Below, in pieces: positions 46,603 to 58,071 of a stretch of 64,000 nucleotides of DNA; the stretch's first letter is position 1; every line of letters begins with the position of its first letter. The DNA is taken from contig CM018031.1 of assembly GCA_008638375.1 (NCBI GenBank), positions 16,730,915 to 16,794,914 of the forward strand. The letters run 5' to 3'. The notes below the pieces were generated by a model. It made no database searches, was not told where the DNA came from, and saw nothing but the letters and a program-made list of their open reading frames with translations. The DNA is from Nyssa sinensis (lineage: Eukaryota; Streptophyta; Magnoliopsida; Cornales; Nyssaceae). A program made the translations under genes and the position numbers.

Positions 46603-46836
46603 TTGAATCTTCACAAGGGTTATAGTTCTGGTTGTGGTTGTTAGATAAGTGGTATATGAAATTAGATTCATATTGATCAACAGAATGAACATTACTAAAT
46701 CGCTCTAGTTTGTGGTTGTTTTGTTTAGGCTTGTACAACAATTTTATTTAATAATTTTCTTTTTCTCTATTCAAAAAAATTACTAAATCCCCTATCAAAT
46801 AAATTAGTTTGTATTAATGATAATACTTTAAATCAT
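46603..46836 (+). repeat. C3 continued: LOX 3' flank to the Tat-2 insertion point
   Basis: 'gcttgaatcttc', 'ggttgtggttgttagataag' and 'attagattcatattgat' match 18685-18760. 'taatactttaaatcat' (46820-46836) matches 18801-18815 and abuts Tat-2. About 90 bp (46715-46800) are not in the reference flank. Confidence 0.75.
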
Positions 46837-47335
46837 TGATGCTGCACTTTTTGACTCGCAATAAGTGTGGGCTCCGTGACCTATAGAACACTCAGAAAAG
46901 GGATCAGAGGACCACCGGATTGGCTCCGGCGGTAGCCACTCCGATGCTTAAGTAAGTAAACGGAATTGAAAAGACTATATTGAGAGCCAAAGAATGAGCA
47001 TCAAAATAAAGCGTACCTTTAGGGTTTAATTTATAGAGCGTGGCCTTCCTAAGTTGATTAGGATTCGATGCCATGAATATAGGGATTTGATCATCGGAGA
47101 TTGTAGTTACCTTGTGGAGTATTGTGTCGTAGATAGAGATAATCATAGATAGTAGTTTCCTTGTTGAAGACCGTTTTCTTATTCTCTGCTTGGCAGTTAT
47201 TAAGGAAACTATAAGGTCGGAACTATATGAAATACTGAGTGAATATTGCCCAGAGCATAAGGTCTGGAAGATATGTGTATGAGAATGTCTTGGAGGTTTC
47301 GCCTATTCTATATGACCGAGTTTATCGGCTCTGTA

Positions 47336-47383
<48 letters not shown>

Positions 47384-47573
47384 ATGCCCTGAAGGCTGTG
47401 ACTGCTCTGCATGACCAAGTTTATCGGCTCTGTAGGATATATATATATGAGAATGCCCTGAAGGCTGTGACTGCTCTGTATGACCGAGACTATCAGCTCT
47501 GTATAATCGAGATTATCAGCTCTGTAAGCACACGTGTCTCAAGGTGATTGGTGTGTCTGTTTGTGGTTTATCA
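46837..47573 (-). repeat. Tat-2 3' LTR
   Basis: Starts TGATGCTGCAC and ends GGTTTATCA on the plus strand. It holds a TA microsatellite (about 47337-47380) and three copies of a 'gaatg(c/t)c(c/t)tgaaggctgtgac'-type unit with 'tatcggctctgta' (47280-47520). Confidence 0.93.
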
Positions 47574-47592
47574 GCTACTCCCCCCCGAGCCC
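47574..47592 (-). promoter_or_regulatory. Tat-2 polypurine tract
   Basis: On the minus strand GGGCTCGGGGGGGAGTAGC abuts the 3' LTR. The TRIM and Tat-1 end in the same GAGTAGC. Confidence 0.85.
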
Positions 47593-47969
47593 TAGTTAGA
47601 AGCTAGGGCTTAACTAGGGTTATGGGCTTTGTGAAGAGTCACACGTTTTGTTTCTCCATTTCTCGAGATGTCGGTTTAATGGATCATTTATTGCGCAACT
47701 GATACTTGAGATGCCATCATTATTTTCAACCGTTGTGTCGACTCGTCTTGGAAGGCTCATATTTCGAATGTGTAAATAAAGAGAGGAAAAGGTCTTTTAT
47801 GCCTTTCTTCTGCACTTGCTTCTACAGTACTAGAGACTGTCACCACCATTTAACGTATTTTGAAGGTTGAAGGATATCCGGTGTCCATAGTCTTTTCTTG
47901 GTTTTAGGTTTGATTTTAGTCCCCTTCTACATTCCCTCTCATTTACTTCATTATTTTCTTTTGTTCGCC
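47593..47969 (+). other. Tat-2 region upstream of the antisense ORF
   Basis: Non-coding leader of about 375 bp. It contains 'gtgtaaataaagag' near 47770, a possible TATA-like site about 200 bp before the ATG. It is the likely promoter region of the antisense transcript. Confidence 0.4.
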
Positions 47970-49911
47970 ATGTTTGGCCCTAAGTCACCCTCTGGTTCGG
48001 GCAGTCCTTCTAGGACCGTTCCTCAGCTGCAACTAGTGAATCTTCCTTCTGTAAATGACGATGAGAATAGACTAGTAGAGCCCCCCTCTAGTCCGGGGGT
48101 TAGGATTGTTGATGCATTTGATGAGCCCCCAAATAGGGTTGGTGAGACCTCTGGTCGATCCGGTCATAGGAGAGGAGGGTGAAAGTGCAGTCACCGAGAA
48201 AATGTTGATGGAGTTATGGGAGAAACTCAATCTTCCCTCAAACATTACTTTCAGGGTCCCAGACTCTTTGGATCACCCAAGCGATGTTAGAGAGGGGGAA
48301 ATCTGCGCCTACCTGGCCTGGTTTGAAATGGGACTGACACTCCCCCTTCCTGACCTTGTAAAACAATTTTTCTGCTGGTTCAACCTTTACCTTGCAGACC
48401 TGAACCTTAATAGTTGGAGACATCTGTTGAGTTTCATTGTGTTGGGGCATATGAATAATGTCAATGTGTCCCTTGACCTTATCCGTAGTAATATGGATCT
48501 AAAACTCAAGAAGGCGGAAGGCCTTTATTATATGTCTTTTGATAGTGGGTTCAGACCCCTTACTTCCGTGCCCTCTTCTAACAAGACCTGGAAGAAGTGG
48601 TATTTCTTCATAAAAGGAGGATGAGAATTCAAGGACTTTGAAGGCCAATTCTCAACATTCCCTCGAACCACTGGGCGAAAGGTTGAGGCCCAATTTTCCT
48701 GTGGCTGTATTGATTTCATTTTATACACCAATTGCTGAACCGATCAATTTTTGTGTCTTTCATGCAGTTAAGAGCATATGAAAAAGACCGAGCCCCTCTC
48801 CTGTGCTTCAAGAGCAGTACAAGAAGCTCTTAAAGCCCAGCAACCGAGACCATTCGTCCATTGTTAACCCTGATAAATTGATGGCTGCCAAAGGAAGTGT
48901 TGAGGAGCTTGCAAAGGATATGATGGCACGGTGGGAGACCTAGCCATCTTCATCTGTGGCAGTGGGGGAGGCTTCTTCCCCAATGGACCCTCCCATCCAG
49001 ACGAAAAGGCAGAGGATACTTTCGATCTCTCCTGACCCCACTGAGGGGGAGAGAGAGGCACCTGCCCCCATTTCTATGGTCCCCCCAGCCCCGTCCAAGC
49101 AAGCGGGCAAGGAGGCACCATCCTTGGTGGCCCCTGATGCTGTCAATCAAGGGGGCCAAAAAGATTCTAGAGGACTTTTGGGCCAAAGGCTTAACCAAAA
49201 TTAGGCCTCAGAAGCCGGAGAAGCTTCTTGCTGACCTGGCTTCTCTTCAGGTCAAGGTAAGTTTTTCGGGTCTTTATCTCTTTTCCTTTTTTCCAAGTGT
49301 TTTGACTGGCACTGAACTATGTGCTTTGTACACTGTAGGCTCTGTACACCCTTTTCGCTCTGACGGAGGTCTCTCCCCCTTCGGAGGAGGTTGATCAACT
49401 TAAGGCCGAGCTAGACAATCTCAGGCTTCGTCTTGGTACTCCTTAGTCGGAGGCTCACGACTCTGCAGAGAAGCTGAAGGAGTCACAAAATTCTCTGATT
49501 GTTATGGAGTCAGAGAAGGACCTTGCTGTTCAGCGGGTAAAGAGGCTGCAGAGGGAGTTGAACGACATGCGGTACAAATATAACCAGAAGCTTGAAGATG
49601 CAATGGAGCAGGCCAAGGTGGATAACGAGATGAAGATGAGGATGGAACTGGAAGAAATGGCCAACACCCTGATCATGTTTGGCTTTAACAACTTCCGAGA
49701 TAGGTTCCTTGCCAAATTTCTTGATTTCGACATATCCTCGATTGTGCCTCCAAGGGTTACCCCTCCCGAGGTTGCAGGCCCGAGCGAGGTGGTCGACGTT
49801 CTTCCTACTGATCCCACTGAAGTTGTCGTCCCAAGTGAGACGATTGATGCTGCTCCTATCGACCCTTCCCCAGCCGTTGAGCCTGCCTCGCTGATCAGGC
49901 TTAGAAAATAA
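47970..49911 (+). pseudogene. Tat-2 antisense ORF (aORF), broken, with at least one intron
   Basis: The ATG at 47970 starts a Ser/Pro-rich leader. A frame change near 48150 leads into the conserved domain (about 48190-48620: 'AYLAWFEMGLTLPLPD', 'NSWRHLLSFIVLGHM', 'DSGFRPLTSVPSSNKTWKKW'). This domain is the 'putative plant transposon protein' type common in antisense ORFs of Tat elements. A TGA at 48622 falls where relatives usually have Trp. A Pro-rich linker follows (48960-49140), then a second frame change at a G run near 49150. A clean intron, 49257-49338 (AAG|GTAAGT...CTGTAG|G), is phase 0 on both sides. The C-terminal Glu/Lys coiled coil (49339-49700) has one TAG at 49444, then a Val/Pro-rich tail; the stop is at 49909-49911. 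Function unknown. Confidence 0.82.
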
Positions 49912-50684
49912 GCTTAGTTTAGGTTTTTTGTTGTTTTTTTTTTTTTTTCGAACTCCAGTGTAATAGACTCTTTGAATGAAACAGTTTTTCCTTCCTCAAA
50001 TGTCTTCGTTCCATTCTTCTTGTGTTTGGTTGATCCGTGTAGTATTTCTTTTGAACCTGTCGTTGATGTGAGAAACTGATACAAGTAAGGATGCTCTGGA
50101 TCCCTCCAGATCAGCTTTCAAGAGTTGGTGGTTATCTTCTAAATTGTAGTTGCGATAAGATCATGATTGTAGACTAGCTTTGATTGCTTCTCCCTCTTTG
50201 GATGAGATAAGAACGTAACTTCAATCAGATGTGTAGGGATCCGACATTGATCTTGTGTCACATATATTGAAAGTAACTTTTAAAGAATTCTGAGGCAGTT
50301 TGTTCTGAACCCCAGTAGAAACGGTGTCTTGTGTCTGTTGCTCTGATGATTGAGACTTCTGCCTCATAAGTCATTCAGACCAGGACTAAGATACATCCGA
50401 ATTGATGGTCTTTTGTCGTATACGTGGTCCATTAGGGATCAATGGAATGGTCAAGATTGAGAGGTTTGTATGTTGGACCGAAGGCCTTTGTATAAAGGTG
50501 GATCAGACTTTGTTTGCTTTAATCAGTTCGGTATGCTTGGAGAAGCCTTGTATCTTGTCGTCTAAGTATCCAAAAGGATGATTTTATACGTCATCCATTT
50601 ATACAGTTGTCTTTTGGGTTTTCGAGGCCAACCCTTTATTTAGCCGTTGCGACAGTTCATCTGGGCGACTTTTGGGCTTCGAGG
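49912..50684. other. Tat-2 unexplained insert, first part
   Basis: No coding frame. 'gactctttgaatgaaacag' near 49967 may belong to the aORF 3' UTR. It is absent from Tat-1, where only about 270 bp separate the aORF from the minisatellite. Confidence 0.4.
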
Positions 50685-51390
50685 GTCTATATATATGATA
50701 GAGGAGCGTACGGTTGCGCCCTATCTCTTGACTTGTGTTCCCACACTGTTCCTTTGTCAAAGAGAGTTTGAATGCCTTTTAGAGGCTTACCGTTTGCCCG
50801 GAGATGATTGACGATTTTCAGTTCGAGTTGGGAATGATTAAACTGTGGCCGAGAGTTAACCTTCCCTTTGATTCAGTCTCCAAGGAAGGTTTAGAGAATG
50901 GCAAAGATCCTCTTGTCTATCTTAGCATCCGGTTGAGATTTCTCCGATGGGAGGTGGACCCTCCTTGATTCAACCGAGGCTTGGAGCATTGGTGATGAAG
51001 ATGAAGGTGGGATGCCTCCTTCCCTTTGTGTCTTGGCAGAGACCCTTGCTCAAATCGGCTGGGGTATCACGCCTGCTTTGAGGGAGATGAATGGAGGTCC
51101 CCTGAGACCCAGAGTACTCATCATCCGTTGGTATTGAGATAAGTGACAGTGATGATGAAATGGCCTGGGTGCTTCTTGCTGCAGATTGGGGTTCAGGGTT
51201 CCTTCTTTCAAATGGAGCCGGCGGCGGTGGTAATGGAAGTTTGGATCCTGGGCCCCTTTCTCATTCGAGAAAGAAAGCCATGATGTTGTGAAAGCGTAAT
51301 GATGCCTTTGTTGTAACTTTTGTGTATTTGTTCTATTTCTAGTTTTCTTGTACTGATGTAAATTTTCTGAATCATCAATAAAATTGAGTT
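50685..51390 (+). other. Candidate second antisense transcription unit in Tat-2, function unknown
   Basis: A TATA box (TCTATATATATGATA, 50686-50700) is followed by an ATG at 50804 and 54 codons to a TGA at 50966. An overlapping frame stays open from about 50940 to 51137 and reads 'EAWSIGDEDEGGMPPSL'. One frame change would therefore join about 108 codons. Downstream lies a T-rich end with AATAAA at 51377-51382. The unit looks like a small gene with promoter, frame and poly(A) signal, on the same strand as the aORF. No family was recognised. It could be a captured host fragment or decayed aORF-like sequence. Confidence 0.4.
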
Positions 51391-51699
51391 GTTTCTTCTC
51401 AAATCTGATGTTCTCTTCTGTTTGAATGTGCTTTTCTGGAGTTAAAACACCTTTTCGTGCACTTTTGATGACTAACTGTTCTTAAGAATAGATCAAAGAA
51501 ACTTTGTAGAAGTCTTGAATCACAGTACTTCAAACCTGCTTGGTATTGTAGTACTTGTTGCTTGCTGGTAGATAAGCCAAATAATCTAAGTATCAGCTTT
51601 GAGGTATTCCGATCTAGGAAACTTTAGTTTGAAGATGTTCGGAACTTCTGTCTTTGGATGGACTAGATCATAGAATCTGTGTATTGAAGATGGACTAGG
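51391..51699. other. Spacer before the Tat-2 minisatellite
   Basis: Non-coding. Its last 100 bp contain decayed versions of the minisatellite unit ('gatggactagatcatagaat', 'gatggactaggctcggaag'). Confidence 0.5.
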
Positions 51700-52475
51700 C
51701 TCGGAAGCTTGTGCATTAAAAGATGGACCAAGTCCTAAAACTTGTACATTATAGATGGACCAGGCTCTGGAGGCATGTGTATTATAAGATGGACCAAGTA
51801 CTAAGACTTGTTCATTATGGACCAGGCTTTGGAGGCCTGTGCATTATAGATGGACCAAGTACTAAGACTTGTACATTATGGACTAGGCTCTGGAGGCCTG
51901 TGCATTATAGATGGACCAAGTACTAAGACTTGTACATTATGGACTAGGCTCTAGAGGCCTGTGCATTATAGATGGACCAAGTACTAAGACTTGTACATTA
52001 TGGACCAGGCTCTGGAGGCCTGTGCATTATAGATGGACCAAGTACTAAGAGTTGTACATTATGGACCAGGCTCTGGAGGCCTGTGCATTATAGATGGACC
52101 AAGTACTAAGACTTGTACATTATGGACCAGGCTCTGGAGGCCTGTGCATTATAGATGGACCAAGTACTAAGACTTGTACATTATGGACCAGGTTTTGGAG
52201 GCCTGTGCATTATAAGATGGACCAAGTCCTAAGACTTGTACATTATAGATGGACCAGGCTTTGGAGGCCTGTGCATTATTGATGGACCAAGTACTAAGAC
52301 TTGTACATTATGGACTAGGTTCTGGAGGCCTATGCATTATAAGATGGACCAAGTCCTAAGACTTGTACATTATGGACCAGGCTCTAGAGGCCTGTGCATT
52401 ATTGATGGACCAAGTACTAAGACTTGTACATTATGGACCAGGCTCTAGAGGCCTGTGCATTATAAGATGAACATT
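51700..52475. repeat. Tat-2 minisatellite, ~61-bp unit, about 12 copies
   Basis: The unit has two related halves of about 30 bp: 'ggaccaagtactaagacttg' then 'tacattat', and 'ggaccaggctctggaggcc' then 'tgtgcattat'. A few copies carry a 4-5 bp insertion ('ataaga'). Read on the minus strand it resembles the Tat-1 unit (TGYACAGRCC..., ACAAGT.TTA, GGTCCAT). It lies just beyond the integrase stop. Confidence 0.93.
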
Positions 52476-52502
52476 CCATGGAGGTAAAAGAAAGAAATAT
52501 CT

Positions 52503-55500
52503 CTATTGATAATACTTTCGTAAATGTTCCACGTTCCACGGCCTAGGAATAGGCTTCCTAGTTATGTTTTCTAGCCAGTAGGTGGTAGGCTTAACAACCT
52601 TCGTTACTTTGTAGGGGCCTTCCCAGTTTGGTGACAGCTTTCCCATAGTAGGATCCTTGGTGTTTTGAAAGACTCTTCTTAAGACAAAGTCTCTGACTTG
52701 AAAGCTGACCGTTTTGAGCCCCACCTTGGATTTGTCGACTATTCTCTACTAATAGGCTTCCATCCTGATGCTGGTTTGAATCCCTTCTTTCTTCAAGCAA
52801 ATCTAAATTTTCCATCAGCTGTTGATCATTGGATTCTTGCTCAAAGGCTTCAGTGCTCAGGGTTGGCATACTGATCTCAATTGGAATTACTGCCTCTGTA
52901 CCATAGGCCAGTGAGAAGGGAGTTTCAGAGGTGGGAGTTCTTCTGGTTGTTCTGTAGGCCCAAAGAACTCCAGGGAGTTCCTCTACCCACTTCCCTTTGG
53001 CCTATTCCAACCTTTTCTTTAATTCCATCAAGGATTGTTTGGTTGGTGACCTCTGCTTGCCTATTTGCTTGTGGATGGCCTGGAGAGGCAAAGTGTTGCC
53101 TAATGTTGAGATCTTCACAGAATTTCTTGAAGCCTTTACTAGTGAACTGTGTGCCATTGTCGGAGATAATCACACGTGGTATACCGAACCTGCAAATAAT
53201 GTTCTTCCAAGTGAAGCTCTTAACTTCCTTTGCTATGATATGTGTTAGAGGTTCAGCTTCGGCCCACTTAGAGAAGTAGTCAATGGCTACCAAGAGATAC
53301 TTCTTGTTTGGTGAGGCCTTTGGTAATGGACCCACGATGTCCATCCCCCACTGAGCAAAGGGCCAAGGACTAGGAATCGGGATGAGCTCGTGATGAGGCT
53401 GATGTTGACATGGGGCAAATCTTTGGCATTTGTCGCACTTCTGAACATACTCCTTAGCCTGCTTTAGCATGCTAGGCCAATAATAGCCCTGAGACAGAGC
53501 TCGGTGAGCTATAGTTCTGCCTCCATTATGATTCCCGCAAATACCTTCATGTATTTCAGCCAAGACATATTGTGATTCTTCTGGAGCTAAGCATTTTAAC
53601 AGAGGTTGAGAATAAGACCTTCTATAAAGTTTGTTGTTCAGGATCAGGTACCGAGCCGCTCTGATTCGGATTCTTCTGGCTTTGTTTTTATCTTCTGGGA
53701 GGAGCCCGGAGTGCAAGTACTGGAGGATTGGAGTCATCCAGTTCTGGGGCTGTTCAGTAATTTGAGTAACTTGGGCTTCCTCTATGCTAGGTCCTGGCTG
53801 ATAGGAGATTTTTATTGTGGAGTTTGCTTCAGACTTTAGGCGGGATGCCATTTTAGCCAAAGCATCTACTCTGCAGTTCTGGCTTCTTTCAATTTTCTGG
53901 ATAGTGAATGTTTGGAAGGAATGCTTCAAGTGGTTCACCTAGTTCGGAGTACCGAAACATCCTATCATCTTTTATGAAGAATTCTCTCAGGATTTGGCTT
54001 ACCACCAGTTGGGAGTCTGAGAAGATTTTGAGGTTCTGAACCTCATATTCCAAGGCCAACTTGATGCCTAAGATTAGGGCTTTATATTCTGCTTCATTGT
54101 TGGAAGCTTTGAATCCCAAGCTGATTGCTTTTTTTGACGTGAGCCCATCAGGGGACTGTAGTACCAGGCCTACTCCTAAGCCTTGATCGGTTGACGATCC
54201 ATCGATGTAGAGCAGCTAGGTTCCCAAAGTTTCGATGAGTTGTGCCTTGTCTTGAAGTGCCGGGGTGAACTCGACAACAAAATCAGCCAAGGTTGCCTTT
54301 TGATGGAGTTTCGAGGCACATATGATATGTCGAATTCCCCTAGCTCCACAGACCATTTCACTAATCTTTCCGATACCTCAGGTTTCCTCAATATTGACTT
54401 CAGAGGATAGACAGTTGGGATTTCAATTGGATGGGCTTGGAAATAAGGTCGGAGCTTTCGAGCTGATATGACCAAGGCGAAGGCTAGCTTTTCCACTTTT
54501 GGATATCTCTTTTCTGTGTCAAGTAGTGCCCTACTGATGTAGAATATGGGCCTCTGTACTCCTCTGTCCTGTCTGACTAATGCGGAGCTGACCGCGTTTT
54601 CAGAAACTACAAGGTACAAAAGTAGCTTTTCTCCTTGTACTGGTTTTGACAGAAGTTCTGGAGAGGCTAGATACTCCTTTAGTTCTTGAAAAGCTTTCTC
54701 GCATTCTTCCGTCCACTACAAAGCTTTGTTGCCCTTCAGAGCTTTGAAGAAAGGTAGGCAGCGATCAGTGGATTTGGAGATAAATCTGCTTAGTGCCGCG
54801 ATTCTACCGTTCAGTGCCTGAATGTCCTTTTTAGTTTTTGGTGAATTCAGTCCAATCAGAGCTTGGATCTGAGTGGGGTCTGCTTCGATACCCCTCTGAG
54901 AGACAATGTATCCTAAGAATTTTCCTTTTCTAACCCCAAAGGTACATTTCGAAGGGTTGAGCTTCATCCTGTGCTGTCTGAGGATATCGAAGGTCTGGGC
55001 TAAATACTGGAGGTGACTACCTTTCTGCATACTTTTGACCAGCATATCGTCAATGTATACCTCCATGGTACTGCTGAGCAAGTGAGCTGAACATCTTGTT
55101 CACCAACCGCTGATATGTGGTTCCAGCGTTCTTTAAACCGAAAGGCATTACTCTGTAACAGTAGAGCCCTCGTTCAGTTATGAAGGCTGTCTTCTCTTGG
55201 TCTGGAGGGTACATCTGAATTTGATTGTACCCAGAGTAGGCATCCATGAAACTCATGAGCTTGTGCCCCGCAGTGGCGTCAACCAATTGATCTATCCTTG
55301 GCAGTGGAAAGCTGTCTTTAGGGCACGCCTTATTGAGGTCTGTATAATCAAAGCAGACCCTCCACTTGCCATTTTTCTTCTTGACCAGGACGGTGTTAGC
55401 TAGCCACTCGGGGTAGAACACTTTTCGTATCATCCTGGCTTCAAGCAGCCTCTGGACTTCCTCATTTATAACCCGATGCCTATTTTGGAGCAATCAGCCT

Positions 55501-55849
55501 TCTCTTTTGTCTGACTTGGTGGATGATCTGGATCTACCATCAGCTTGTGAGTTATGAGGCTAGGATCTATACCCTCTATGTCTCTGGTCTCCTAAGCAAT
55601 TATAGAGAGGTTGTCTTTCAGAAACCTGACTATCTTCTCCTACTCGGTGTGCGTCAGATCTGGGCTGATGTATAAATAACGCCTCTCTGATTCTGAACTG
55701 ACCAACACTTTAATGGGCTCGCCAATGGGTTTGGCTTGGCTGTCTCGTCCCCTTAGGCTCAAGGGTTTTTCGATGCTGGATGGGCAACCTTCCACCTCGA
55801 GAGTGTGGGTGAGAACTGGATCTGTATAGTCCCGAGTGTACTGTAATTA
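52503..55849 (-). pseudogene. Tat-2 pol: RT, RNase H, integrase
   Basis: RT (55493-54716) has 'KWRVCFDYTDLNKACPKD', 'MDAYSGYNQIQMYPPD', 'MPFGLKNAGTTYQRL' and an intact Y-I-D-D box just past a frameshift at about 55060. RT RNase H follows ('RPIFYISRALLDTEKRYP', about 54550). A second RNase H-like domain ('NNEAEYKALILGIKLALE', 54119-53889; 'NCRVDALAKMAS') matches the dual RNase H of the Tat lineage. Integrase (53938-52925) has 'CDKCQRFA', 'MDIVGPLP', 'SDNGTQFTS' and 'QAEVTN', so the D,D,E set is kept. Frameshifts lie near 54240, 52995 and 52750. The C-terminal part (52724-52503) ends 'HLRKYYQ'. The element is broken by at least four frameshifts and one stop (about 54716). Confidence 0.92.
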
Positions 55850-56443
55850 CTATTTGGTGGCCTTCTCCTTGAGTGCAATGGCATGACACTCTCGAGAAGT
55901 TGGTTGACATCCTTTAACAGAGTGAACATTCTGATTGTGGACATACTTTAGACATTGATGGAGGGTCGAGGTGACCGCCCCTATCTGGTGCAACCATGGT
56001 CTCCCAATTATGATGTTGTAGGGAGATTTCATATTCAACACCATGTACTCTGAGATGGTGGTCTTCTGCCCTTCTCCCTCTCCTACAGTAGTAGGAAGCT
56101 CGATTCTTCCCAATGGGGTACTAAGATTGCCATCAAAAGCTGCCATCACGGCAGTAGTAGGCTTGATGTTGTCGTCGTCCATTCCCATCTGTTTGAGTGG
56201 CTCATGGAACAGTATATTGACGAAGCTGCCAGTATCGACCAGGACTCTCCTGATCTCAAAGTTGGTGATTTTGAGAGTGATGACAAGGGTATCACTATGA
56301 GGGCAATGTACTCTTGCTAGATCCTGTTCAGTGAATTGGATCTCTGGTGCTGGCTTGAGCCTTTTTTCCACATTGGAGATCTGTAATACGTCCAGGGCAG
56401 CTCTGGCCTCCCGAGCATATCTCTTTCTCGCCCTATTTGACAT
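55850..56443 (-). pseudogene. Tat-2 protease (retropepsin)
   Basis: An open frame of 197 residues has the catalytic triad in 'RRVLVDTGSFVNILF' and the flap-side 'PYNIIIGRPWLHQIGAV'. It looks intact as a domain and would cleave the gag-pol polyprotein, but it lies in a broken element. It ends at a stop about 350 bp before the first clear RT motif. Confidence 0.85.
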
Positions 56444-56446
56444 CCC

Positions 56447-57679
56447 TGTAATAGGAGAGTCGGCATGGAGGACGTAAATAACATGGTTGTTCTGCCTCTG
56501 GGGCTCGTTTCGTCCTTCCCTATGCTCCTGTCTCTGCTCGGGCCTCTGGTCTGGTCGTTGTTGAGGCTTGTCTTCTTGGGGGTTCTGCCTTCCGTCTTGC
56601 TTGACGAACTCCCGAAGACGCCCCTTCTTTATGAGTTGCTCTATCTCATACCAGGAGGGTCCTATATGAGTTAGTCATATGTTCATGATCTTTATGGAAA
56701 TTACAATACTTACTTTGGTCCCGAAGATTGGGATCTTCTTTGATTGGTTCCGGCCACCTCAGGTTTTCCTGATCTCGAATCTGTCGGAGTACCTGGTTAG
56801 GTGTAGTGTTCAATGGGGTGAAGTTAGTGAACTCCCTTGGTCCGGAATTGTACACAGCTCTGGGTGCTGTTCTCTTCTCTGGACTCCTGGCCCTCTTCTT
56901 GCTGGGAGTCTCTTCTGTGGTCCTTCCTTCTTGTGATCATCCCTCTTCGGATTATCCCTCTAAGTCTGATCTTTGCCCTTCTGGGATGTGCGATTGGCTT
57001 CTTCCAAGTTGATATATTTCTTGGCCCGATCCATTAATACCGCCATGTCGGCTGGAGGGCTCTTTGTCAAGGAGTCTCTGAAGCCACCGTGAGCAAGTCC
57101 AGTAGTTAAGGCAGCTACAAGGAATTTTGGGCTGCAGTCAGTGATCTCCGTGAGTTCGGCATTGAAACGCGCAATTGTAGGCTCTGAGGGACTCCTCCTT
57201 AGTCTGCTTGACATTTAACAGGAATTCTGGTCCCCTTCTGAGCCTTCTGCTGGTTATAAACCTGTCCAAGAATTGTCTACCGAGCTCATAGAAGCTAGTA
57301 ATTGAGTTCAGGAGGGAGGTTATGGAACCATTTCAGAGCAGTTCCCTTCAAGCTAGTAATGAAAGTCCGGCACATAAAAGCATCAGAGGCCCCATGGAGG
57401 GCCATCGTATGCTGGTAGTGCGAGAGATGATCTCCCGGATCTCCGGACCCATCGTACAGGGTGAACTTGGGCACAATGAACTTTCTGGGCCATTCTTCTG
57501 ACATGATGGCGTGAGTGAATAGGGTGGCAAGTCTTCCGAGCAGCCTGGCTAACTCGTCTTGCTCTGGAGGGTTCTGGGCACCTCTCAAAGCAATTGTTCG
57601 GTCCATAGATTCGGCAATTTCTTTTACCCTCCGTGGGTCTCTGAATCTGACATCTTGTGAACCTTGCTTCGTAGCCTTG
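56447..57679 (-). pseudogene. Tat-2 gag, 3' part
   Basis: The gag core (57687-57295) reads 'PRKFIVPKFTLYDGSGDPGD', 'HYQHTMALHGASDAF' and 'LKGTALKWFHNLPP', a standard retrotransposon gag domain. It continues after a frame change at 57214-56960. The zinc-knuckle-like motif (about 56710) reads C-N-F-H...H then Ser where Tat-1 has the last Cys. Arg-rich sequence follows to the protease. Confidence 0.85.
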
Positions 57680-58007
57680 TGTAACACCCCAATTGCTTGA
57701 CTGGCATGTTTTGTGTATTGAAAACTGTTTTGGAAATGAAATGTCGGGTTTAGCTAATTTAATGTCTATTTTTAATAGTGATAAAACTCGAATTAGTTAA
57801 TTATGGGAAACTCGAAAAAATAAAAACTGACATTGGACCTTGGTTAATGAAAGATATTCTGAGTAGGAAGTGACAGAAAGAAACCGCACTAAAAAAGGAG
57901 TTACGGATTGGGAGTTAAGGCCAAAACAGTGAAACTGGAATTCTGCGACAACCAAACAGGTCCTTAACCAGAAAAATAGGAGAAAATGGTCACTTGGGAG
58001 GCCAAGG

Positions 58008-58071
58008 GGAATTGAACCCTTGACCTACCAAGGTAGGTGAAATCTGTCCCAAAAAGTTACCAACTAGGCTG
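58008..58071 (-). promoter_or_regulatory. tRNA-like A/B-box pair 1 in the solo LTR
   Basis: On the minus strand, AGCCTAGTTGG (58061-58071) resembles an A-box and GGTTCAATTCC (58008-58018) fits the B-box. It is antisense to the LTR. Confidence 0.45.

Noticed and set aside
53606..53839. Plus-strand frame of 77 codons within Tat-2 pol
   Set aside because: It is the reverse-strand shadow of the integrase/RNase H coding region; the minus-strand motifs are clear.
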